Positions 1-4,481 of a stretch of 5,586 nucleotides of DNA are shown here, in pieces. The translations under genes were made by a program, and so were the position numbers. Location: positions 2,687 through 8,272 of the forward strand of contig DNHH01000090.1 of NCBI GenBank assembly GCA_003485955.1, given 5' to 3'. The notes under the pieces are model-generated. The model had not been told where the DNA came from. It searched no databases and was given only the letters and a program-made list of their open reading frames with translations. Each line of letters opens with the position of its first letter. Positions within the stretch are counted from its first letter, which is position 1. The DNA is from Opitutia bacterium. Its GTDB lineage: Bacteria > Verrucomicrobiota > Verrucomicrobiia > Opitutales > UBA953.

Positions 1-279
1 GATATCCATCGCAAGCCCGGCTACGACCCCTGTGAACTGCTCATCGATCCAAACGTAAAGCTGCCGATGTTAAATGTACTTTGGTTCCTGATTCGTAAGA
101 AGCTTGGCTTCCGGGCCCTGCTCCAGCTTACGCCATTGAGTCCTCAGCTTATTAAAGGATCGCACGGACGCATACCCGAGGACTCGCTCGATTGGCCGGT
201 ACTCATCGAGTCGCGCGTCGGGCTTCCAGCTACGCTCGAGGCGACGCAAGTACGCGACCGTCTCGCTGCCGGTTTCTGA
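1..279 (+). CDS. Alkaline phosphatase superfamily hydrolase, C-terminal part (5' end outside window)
   Basis: The reading frame is open from base 1 and ends at TGA 277-279, so the last 92 residues of a longer protein are visible. They begin DIHRKPGYDPCELLIDP, a stretch I associate with bacterial alkaline-phosphatase/type I phosphodiesterase (nucleotide pyrophosphatase-like) proteins. About 50 residues later comes KGSHGR. Members of this superfamily have a late histidine that helps bind the metal pair, and the SHG histidine is a good candidate. The family hydrolyses phosphate mono- or diesters with two metal ions. The substrate cannot be told from this fragment, because the nucleophile (Ser/Thr) and the first metal ligands lie upstream. 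The first in-frame ATG (67-69) is internal and is not a start. The next gene begins only 4 bases later, which suggests co-transcription. The family call is fairly secure; the specific activity is unknown. Confidence 0.72.
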   Translation, partial: DIHRKPGYDPCELLIDPNVKLPMLNVLWFLIRKKLGFRALLQLTPLSPQLIKGSHGRIPEDSLDWPVLIESRVGLPATLEATQVRDRLAAGF

Positions 280-283
280 GTCG

Positions 284-841
284 ATGTTGTTGCTCCACGG
301 ACACTACAAATTCTTCCGTCGGCGCGTCGCTGTGCGCAATGTATGGTGCACGGTTTGTAAGGAGCCACGACTCGCCATCGGTATCCGCAGTCTCGTCGTC
401 ATCCATCTCTTCTGGATTCCAATTCTACCCGTCGCGCGCGTGACAGACTGGGCTTGTGCTACCTGTGGCAAGAACCCCAAGACGAATCTGACGGTGCGCC
501 CCGCCTCAATGCGCTGGCCCCTAGTGCTCGCAGGCCTATTTGTGGTCGCCGGTCTTTGGGCGCTCGTTGAGACGTTGCGGACGGGGGAGGATGCCTTGGG
601 TGGAAAGGACGCAAGTATGACCGACGGCATTGCCGGCGGGATCACGCTTATCGGCTTTGGCGTTCTTTGGGGTTACATGGTGCAGCGTCAGCTTCGCAAG
701 ACTACGGAATTTGGCTTCGACGATGGCAAAACACCCGTCGCGCCGCTCGACGGATCACATTGTCCCCTCTGCGGTGAACTCTTGCTGATTCCAGGCAAGC
801 CGCGCTGCGAGCGCTGCCAGGTTGATATCTTAGTTAACTGA
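284..841 (+). CDS. Membrane protein with two zinc-ribbon modules and two transmembrane helices, function unknown
   Basis: The product is 185 residues. The N-terminal module has CxxC pairs at C22/C25 and C58/C61. They flank a hydrophobic stretch containing HLFWIPILPV, a pattern seen in zinc-ribbon proteins where two cysteine knuckles enclose a 'FFIPLIP'-like segment. Two likely membrane helices follow (about 78-96 and 115-133), joined by a short acidic loop. A soluble C-terminal module carries a second set of pairs, C160/C163 and C175/C178, giving eight cysteines in four knuckles. The ATG at 284 lies 4 bases after the stop of the phosphatase-superfamily gene, so the two are probably one transcript; no good Shine-Dalgarno is visible. 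The stop lies 6 bases from the end of convergent purC. Similar proteins occur, as I recall, in Planctomycetes and Verrucomicrobia without known function. Zinc binding is inferred from cysteine spacing. A scaffold or regulatory role at the membrane is possible but unproven. Confidence 0.8.
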   Translation: MLLLHGHYKFFRRRVAVRNVWCTVCKEPRLAIGIRSLVVIHLFWIPILPVARVTDWACATCGKNPKTNLTVRPASMRWPLVLAGLFVVAGLWALVETLRTGEDALGGKDASMTDGIAGGITLIGFGVLWGYMVQRQLRKTTEFGFDDGKTPVAPLDGSHCPLCGELLLIPGKPRCERCQVDILVN

Positions 842-847
842 CCCTGC

Positions 848-1744
848 TTAGGCTGTCAGGCGCTCGAGACACTCTGTGTAGAGTCGCTGTGTACCCTTCA
901 CAATGTCGTCAGGTAGGCGCGGGCCCGGTGCACGCTTATCCCAAGGCTGGGCTTCGAGCCAATCGCGCACAAATTGTTTATCGTAGGAAGGCTGTGAGCG
1001 ACCGGGTTGCCAGCGTTCGGCAGGCCAATAACGCGAAGAGTCAGGAGTGAGCACTTCGTCGATGAGCACAAGCGAACCGTCGGCCGCATGTCCAAATTCA
1101 AACTTCGTATCAGCGAGAAGAATACCGGCTTGGGCTGCACGCTCAGATCCCATGCGGTAAAGCGCAATCGACGCATCACGGACAGCCACAAAATCTTTTT
1201 GTCCGAGAATCTCCGCGCAGCGCGCTTGGGTGATTGGCTCGTCGTGTCCGGCGGCAGCTTTCGTTGATGGCGTAAAGATAGGCTCCGGCAGCTTAGATCC
1301 ATCGAGCAATCCCGACGGTAGCTTGTGATCTAAAATTGCACCGCTTGACTTGTATTCTTTCCAGCCACTCCCGGCTAAATAACCGCGCACGACCGCTTCC
1401 ACGGGTAAGGGTTTTAATTTACGCACCAACATTGATCGGGGAATAAGTGCTTCATGGCCTTTTAGCGCCGCCGCAACTGCTTGCGCGTGATTGGGTGCAA
1501 GGTGAATAGGGAAAATCTTGGCGGCTTGCTCGAACCACCAGAGGCTCACTTGAGTGAGTAGAATGCCTTTGCCAGGTACGCCATTCGGCATGACGACGTC
1601 AAATGCTGATAGTCGATCGGTTGCGACAATCAGCAACTGTTCGCCCAAATCAAAAATTTCGCGCACCTTGCCCGTCGCCACTTTGCGAAAAGGTAGACCT
1701 TCAACGGTCATTAAAGCTTCGGTCGGTAGTGCGGGAGCGCGCAT
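848..1744 (-). CDS. purC: Phosphoribosylaminoimidazole-succinocarboxamide synthase (SAICAR synthetase)
   Basis: This enzyme joins CAIR to L-aspartate with ATP to make SAICAR (EC 6.3.2.6) in de novo purine synthesis, in the cytosol. The 298-residue product has the family's signatures in order: GKVREIFDLG near residue 25 (nucleotide-binding strand and loop), ATDRLSAFDVV at 41-51, VEAVVRGYLAGSGWKEY at 115-131, EPIFTPSTKA with GHDEPI at 154-171, LADTKFEFG at 210-218, and LIDEVLTPDSSRYWP at 227-241. Length fits the roughly 300-residue form found in yeast and many bacteria rather than the roughly 240-residue form. No other purine gene is adjacent. The start is uncertain: ATG 1744 gives the longest product, while the ATG at codon 12 (1711-1709) still leaves all motifs intact. 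Neither has a strong Shine-Dalgarno. The upstream gap holds promoter-like and hairpin signals that may control it. Confidence 0.96.
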   Translation of the reverse strand: MRAPALPTEALMTVEGLPFRKVATGKVREIFDLGEQLLIVATDRLSAFDVVMPNGVPGKGILLTQVSLWWFEQAAKIFPIHLAPNHAQAVAAALKGHEALIPRSMLVRKLKPLPVEAVVRGYLAGSGWKEYKSSGAILDHKLPSGLLDGSKLPEPIFTPSTKAAAGHDEPITQARCAEILGQKDFVAVRDASIALYRMGSERAAQAGILLADTKFEFGHAADGSLVLIDEVLTPDSSRYWPAERWQPGRSQPSYDKQFVRDWLEAQPWDKRAPGPRLPDDIVKGTQRLYTECLERLTA

Positions 1745-1767
1745 GTCGATGCACGTGGGTTAAGCAT
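1711..1767 (-). other. Possible 18-codon upstream ORF overlapping the purC start region
   Basis: On the - strand an ATG at 1767-1765 opens a frame of 18 codons (MLNPRASTCALPHYRPKL) that ends in TAA at 1713-1711. The final A of this stop is the first base of the second candidate purC start, giving a TAATG junction. The frame is out of phase with purC and spans the longer purC start at 1744. TAATG junctions commonly mark translational coupling, so this could be a leader peptide if purC really begins at codon 12. No convincing Shine-Dalgarno precedes it, and a frame this short can arise by chance. Confidence 0.2.
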
Positions 1768-1793
1768 TAAACGGAAAAGACGAAAGCGGAAAC

Positions 1794-1808
1794 GACGGAA
1801 GACCCGTC
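1794..1808 (-). terminator. Short GC-rich hairpin followed by U-rich tract in the tcdA-purC gap
   Basis: Read on the - strand, GACGG and CCGTC form a five-pair stem with a five-base loop. It is followed by a pyrimidine-rich run (GUUUCCGCUUUCGUCUUUUCC, 1793-1773) with three U clusters broken by CG steps. The order, stem then U-rich run, is that of an intrinsic terminator, and it would end tcdA transcripts or act as an attenuator ahead of purC. The stem is short and the U tract is interrupted, so this is weak. The run could instead be an S1-type binding or Rho-loading leader. Confidence 0.22.
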
Positions 1809-1905
1809 AGGAGCCTCACATTATCTAGATTTGCTGAACACTGCGGCCAATTTCAGCCTATTCCCGTGTTTAATGCTGCGCTTCGTGCGCTTAACCACGC
1901 CTAGG

Positions 1906-1928
1906 CTTATAATGAATTCGATTATAAG
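1906..1928. promoter_or_regulatory. Perfect AT-rich inverted repeat containing TATAAT on both strands
   Basis: CTTATAAT (1906-1913) and ATTATAAG (1921-1928) are perfect inverted arms of 8 bases around a 7-base spacer that contains GAATTC. Each arm holds a consensus -10 hexamer: TATAAT at 1908-1913 on the + strand and at 1926-1921 on the - strand. The - strand copy faces purC and would give a leader of about 170 bases. At the right spacing no good -35 hexamer is seen (ACTTAA at best). It sits 15 bases past the tcdA stop, so it might also be a transcript-end hairpin, but no T run follows on the - strand. Its symmetry also fits an operator for a dimeric regulator. Confidence 0.4.
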
Positions 1929-1943
1929 TGGCAGCCCGTTAAT

Positions 1944-2720
1944 TTAAGTTTCGAGGAGTGCTAAGCGAATAGCTTCACCCGCAGCAGCGAGTCCAAAGGC
2001 TCCGGCAACATGTGCAGCCGTGCCATATCCCCACTCGCAGTTTGGGTGCAGTTCTTCGTCTTCCGGCAACTGATTTCCCGGTAAGCCTTCGCAATCTGTG
2101 GCTACGCGTAATGGCTCGTCTGACCAAACAGCAGAGATGTCCATCGGCCCTTTGCGCGGAAAGTCGAAATTTTGGCGCAGGCGCTTTCGTACAAGTCGCA
2201 GGAGCGGGTCATCGCGGGTAGAAGTTAAGTCAGAGACCTTAATTTGCGTACCGCTGATGCGCCCTGCACAGCCACCCGTAGTGACGGTGCGAAGTTTAGC
2301 CGCGCGTGTCGCGGCTAGTATGCCGCACTTAGCGCTTAGGCTATCGATGGCATCGATGACAATTCCCTGGAACCCGTCGAGGGCTGCGGGTGCGCCTGGG
2401 CGAGAGACAAAACGTATTTCTGCCTGTACATCAATTGTCGGGTGAATGCTACGCGCGCGATCTGCGAGAACTTTTGCCTTAGGCTGCCCCATAGATTCTT
2501 TTACGGCGTGCAATTGGCGATTGGTGTTGGAGGTGCAGACGTCGTCGCCGTCGACCAAGACAAGTTTGCCCACGCCGCTACGCGCCAAGGCTTCTGCTGT
2601 CCATGAGCCCACGCCACCCAAACCTATAATCATAAAAGAGGTGCGAGAGAGTCGCTCGAGTGACGACTTGCCGTAAAGACGGGCTACGCCCGCAAAGCGT
2701 TCAAGGTATGCAGAATCCAC
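1944..2720 (-). CDS. tcdA: tRNA threonylcarbamoyladenosine dehydratase (E1-like, ThiF/MoeB superfamily)
   Basis: TcdA uses ATP to dehydrate t6A at position 37 of ANN-decoding tRNAs to the cyclic form ct6A, which sharpens decoding. From the GTG at 2720 the product is 258 residues, close to the E. coli enzyme (about 268), and begins MDSAYLERFAGVARLYG, matching the start of family members. The Rossmann nucleotide loop GLGGVGSW lies near residue 33, VDGDDVCTSNTNRQLHA near 56, DAIDS near 123, TTGGCAGRI near 147, and the CEWGYGTAAHVAGAFG C-terminal segment near 228. It lacks the CxxC zinc pairs of MoeB and ThiF, supporting TcdA. The frame also stays open upstream to an ATG at 2825, adding 35 residues that overlap the divergent gene. 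I judge that extension less likely, though a weak AGGG precedes that ATG. No csdA or csdE partner is in view. purC lies downstream on the same strand. Confidence 0.9.
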   Translation of the reverse strand: MDSAYLERFAGVARLYGKSSLERLSRTSFMIIGLGGVGSWTAEALARSGVGKLVLVDGDDVCTSNTNRQLHAVKESMGQPKAKVLADRARSIHPTIDVQAEIRFVSRPGAPAALDGFQGIVIDAIDSLSAKCGILAATRAAKLRTVTTGGCAGRISGTQIKVSDLTSTRDDPLLRLVRKRLRQNFDFPRKGPMDISAVWSDEPLRVATDCEGLPGNQLPEDEELHPNCEWGYGTAAHVAGAFGLAAAGEAIRLALLET

Positions 2721-2815
2721 GGCTCTTGTTTGAAAGAGTCTCGGGTATATAGGCGAAAGTAAAAAAGCCACGCTTGCCGAAAGCTGCAGATTTCTGCAGA
2801 TTAAAGACGCTTCGC
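2721..2815. promoter_or_regulatory. Divergent control region between tcdA and the single-pass membrane protein gene
   Basis: If tcdA starts at the GTG and its neighbour at ATG 2816, 95 bases separate them and must hold both promoters. TATATA at 2746-2751 is self-complementary and could serve as a -10 for either strand. For the + strand TTGTTT at 2726-2731 is nearby but the spacing of 14 is short. An A-rich tract lies at 2759-2766. No strong -35 is seen in either direction. Confidence 0.35.
2784..2802 (+). repeat. Tandem CTGCAGATT repeat with 10-base period
   Basis: CTGCAGATT occurs at 2784-2792 and again at 2794-2802, one helical turn apart, each copy carrying a PstI-type palindrome CTGCAG. 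It lies 14 to 32 bases before ATG 2816, in the probable leader of the + strand gene. Same-face spacing suits a paired protein-binding site, but it may be chance. Confidence 0.35.
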
Positions 2816-3316
2816 ATGTCTTCATCTGACCCTAGGAACCCTGCCATTCTCTTGGCACCCACGACGCCATTGTGGTTTCACGTTGTTAAGTGGGCTTTTG
2901 TCGGCGCATTAACTTTTTCTCTTTGGGTCTTTTATACGGTACTTCAGGACTATCTCAAATCTTCGTCCGTGGCAGAGACGTATCGTCGTTCCGCGATTCC
3001 TCTTATTCAGTATCGTCTGGAGCAGCGCGTTTGGCCGGAAGATTTTGATCTCACCAAAGCTCCTGAAGGCTTAAACCGGTACAATTTTTCTAAAGCATGG
3101 GAAAAAGCTGCGGGCGACCTAACCGTGACGGGAACTTGGCGTTTTGTTCAATCCGGGGCAGAAGGTGTGGCGGCGATTACCTTTGAGCCCAAAAACGTGC
3201 AAGACGCGCAAACCTTCCTCATCGCTTTGGATAAACGATTAGATGATGGCCGGCCGGAAACGGGTCGGTTCCGTATCAAGGCAGGCGTTGGCTCGTTTAC
3301 GCTCCCGGTTGAGTAA
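2816..3316 (+). CDS. Single-pass membrane protein with extracytoplasmic domain, function unknown
   Basis: From ATG 2816 the product is 166 residues. A polar N-terminus of about 20 residues is followed by one hydrophobic helix (about 26-43, containing WAFVGALTFSLWVFYTVL) and a soluble domain of about 120 residues. The pattern is a signal-anchor with the domain outside the cytoplasm. The soluble part has a helical, charged first half (YRRSAIPLIQYRLEQRVWPEDF) and a probable beta-rich second half (LTVTGTWRFVQSG, then GVAAITFEP, ending RFRIKAGVGSFTLPV). I do not recognise the family. A frame extension to TTG 2774 adds 14 residues but has no supporting signal, so ATG is preferred. No cysteines, lipobox or catalytic motif are seen. 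It is divergent from tcdA, and its last 20 bases overlap the end of prfA on the other strand. Codon and frame behaviour is consistent with a real gene. Confidence 0.72.
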   Translation: MSSSDPRNPAILLAPTTPLWFHVVKWAFVGALTFSLWVFYTVLQDYLKSSSVAETYRRSAIPLIQYRLEQRVWPEDFDLTKAPEGLNRYNFSKAWEKAAGDLTVTGTWRFVQSGAEGVAAITFEPKNVQDAQTFLIALDKRLDDGRPETGRFRIKAGVGSFTLPVE

Positions 3317-4394
3317 ACGCTTCCGCACGCGCACGTCGATCTGCGGCAACGAGCGCCTGCGTGAGCTCAGCAATATCGCCGTCGAGTACTTGTTGTAATC
3401 CGTGAAGCGTTAAATCAACGCGGTGATCGGTGACGCGATTTTGATGGAAGTTGTACGTACGCACTCGCTCAGAGCGATCGCCTGAGCCAACTTGACTGCG
3501 GCGCGCATCGGATCGTGCAGCGTGTGCTTCCGATGTTCGTAGTTCGAGTAAACGTGCGCATAAAATACGCATCGCTTTTTGTCGGTTGCGCAACTGCGAG
3601 CGCTCGTCGGCGCAATAAACCATTAAGCCTGTGGGCTTGTGGATAATTTGCACGGCCGACTCTGTTTTATTGACGTGCTGTCCGCCGGCTCCGCTTGCAC
3701 GGGCAACCGATAAATCTAAGTCTTCAGGCCGGAGTTCCACTTCAGTTTCCTCGGCTTCTGGTAGAACGGCAACTGTTGCGGCTGAGGTATGAATGCGACC
3801 GGAGGTTTCTGTGCTCGGCACGCGTTGAACCCGATGGACGCCTGCTTCTTGTCGAAGAGCGGCAAATGCCCCTGAGCCTTCGATGAGAAGCACAGCTTCC
3901 CGCACCCCTCCTAAATCTGAGCGGCTTAAGCTTAAGGTTTCATGTTTCCACCCTTGTCGTTCGGCGTAGCGACCATACATGCGTGCGAGTTCTCCGGCAA
4001 ATAGCGCCGCCTCTTCGCCCCCTGTGCCTGCCCTGACTTCAAGAATAACATTACGTCCTTCGGCAGGATCAGGAGGGACAAGCGCCTCAATAAGGGCTGT
4101 GGCTAGTTCGGGTAGGGCAGCCTCTGCTTCCCGGGCTTCTTCTTTAGCTAACTGCCGCATTTCATTGTCTGTGGTGGGGTCTGCGAGTAAGGATTGTGCC
4201 TCCGCTAGCTTTTGTTCGGCAGCCTCGACCTTATCTCCTGCCGCAAGAGCGGAGTTTAGAAAGCGGAGTTCTTGGGCCAGGGCAGCCACGCGACGTCCGT
4301 CGGCAAACGAGGCGGGGTCGGCTAAAATTGATTCAAGCTCTGCCCGGCGCCGGCGAAGGTTTGTAAGGTTAGGGCGGGGTGGCGATGCACTCAT
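3297..4394 (-). CDS. prfA: Peptide chain release factor 1 (RF1)
   Basis: RF1 reads UAA and UAG in the ribosomal A site and triggers release of the finished protein. From ATG 4394 the product is 365 residues, the usual RF1 length. The N-terminal domain 1 is a charged helical hairpin (about 10-105). Domain 2 contains EVRAGTGGEEAALF near 120 and VHRVQRVPSTETSGRIHTS near 186, with the tripeptide P-S-T at 193-195 matching the PxT of RF1 and not the SPF of RF2. The catalytic GGQ lies at 237-239 in ASGAGGQHVNKTESAV. The C-terminal RSERVRTYNFHQNRVTDHRV segment is also conserved. A TTG two codons upstream (4400) is possible but less likely. No Shine-Dalgarno is apparent. The methyltransferase gene prmC, which modifies the GGQ glutamine and often follows prfA, is not downstream here; instead the gene collides with a convergent unknown gene, overlapping it by 20 bases. 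Confidence 0.96.
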   Translation of the reverse strand: MSASPPRPNLTNLRRRRAELESILADPASFADGRRVAALAQELRFLNSALAAGDKVEAAEQKLAEAQSLLADPTTDNEMRQLAKEEAREAEAALPELATALIEALVPPDPAEGRNVILEVRAGTGGEEAALFAGELARMYGRYAERQGWKHETLSLSRSDLGGVREAVLLIEGSGAFAALRQEAGVHRVQRVPSTETSGRIHTSAATVAVLPEAEETEVELRPEDLDLSVARASGAGGQHVNKTESAVQIIHKPTGLMVYCADERSQLRNRQKAMRILCARLLELRTSEAHAARSDARRSQVGSGDRSERVRTYNFHQNRVTDHRVDLTLHGLQQVLDGDIAELTQALVAADRRARAEAFTQPGA

Positions 4395-4481
4395 GACCAA
4401 TCGGGGCTTGGAGGCGGGCGGTGCCGCGGTTAATCCAATGGAGTGCTTGCAGGCACTTCGTGCAAGCCCGACCTTCCAACC
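4395..4481. promoter_or_regulatory. Divergent gap between prfA and the HAD hydrolase gene
   Basis: These 87 bases (if the HAD gene starts at GTG 4482) must contain the 5' ends of two divergent transcripts. I see no convincing -35/-10 pair on either strand; the left half is GC-rich. The clear element is the hairpin at 4445-4467. Confidence 0.3.
4445..4467. repeat. Inverted repeat (hairpin) in the prfA-HAD gap
   Basis: GCTTGCA (4445-4451) and TGCAAGC (4461-4467) are perfect 7-base inverted arms around a 9-base loop. An alternative fold uses GCAC (4453-4456) and GTGC (4460-4463) around a TTC triloop. It lies 15 bases before GTG 4482 and immediately after the alternative GTG 4443. It could occlude ribosome loading or be a regulator site. 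No T run follows on either strand, so it is not an intrinsic terminator. Confidence 0.4.

Larger units (their letters stand above)
1745..1943. promoter_or_regulatory. Intergenic control region between tcdA and purC
   Basis: This 199-base gap is the longest non-coding stretch in the window and should carry the purC promoter. Visible elements are the AT-rich inverted repeat at 1906-1928, a small GCGC/GCGC hairpin (1878-1890), a 10-base inverted repeat (AGCATTAAAC 1763-1772, GTTTAATGCT 1868-1877), a weak - strand promoter candidate (TTGGCC 1850-1845, GATAAT 1825-1820, 19-base spacer) and the pyrimidine-rich leader at 1771-1800. No riboswitch I recognise is present. Confidence 0.45.

Noticed and set aside
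304..645. - strand open frame of 113 codons opposite the zinc-ribbon gene
   Set aside because: It is antisense to a gene with eight regularly spaced cysteines and two membrane helices, and its own translation shows no domain.
842..847. Terminator between the zinc-ribbon gene and purC
   Set aside because: Only 6 bases separate the two stop codons. A possible CCTG/CAGG pairing nearby has a 10-base loop and no T run.
1745..1943. Purine or PreQ1 riboswitch ahead of purC
   Set aside because: I could not find the conserved loop and junction sequences of known purine-related riboswitches. The visible stems are short and AT-rich or isolated.
1912..1947. 11-codon + strand frame starting ATGAATTCG within the inverted repeat
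   Set aside because: It is very short, has no ribosome-binding site, and ends within the tcdA 3' end. There is nothing beyond chance to support it.
1944..2720. MoeB, ThiF or HesA instead of TcdA
   Set aside because: The zinc-binding CxxC pairs of MoeB and ThiF are absent, while the FxGVARLYG start, VDxDDVCxSNTNRQ and the GYGTA C-terminal segment fit TcdA.
2774..2815. TTG start 14 codons upstream for the single-pass membrane protein
   Set aside because: It has no Shine-Dalgarno, would translate through the CTGCAGATT repeat, and the added residues do not resemble a useful N-terminus. ATG 2816 is simpler.
3297..4394. Release factor 2
   Set aside because: The codon-recognition tripeptide is PST (PxT type), not SPF, and there is no programmed frameshift site near the N-terminus.
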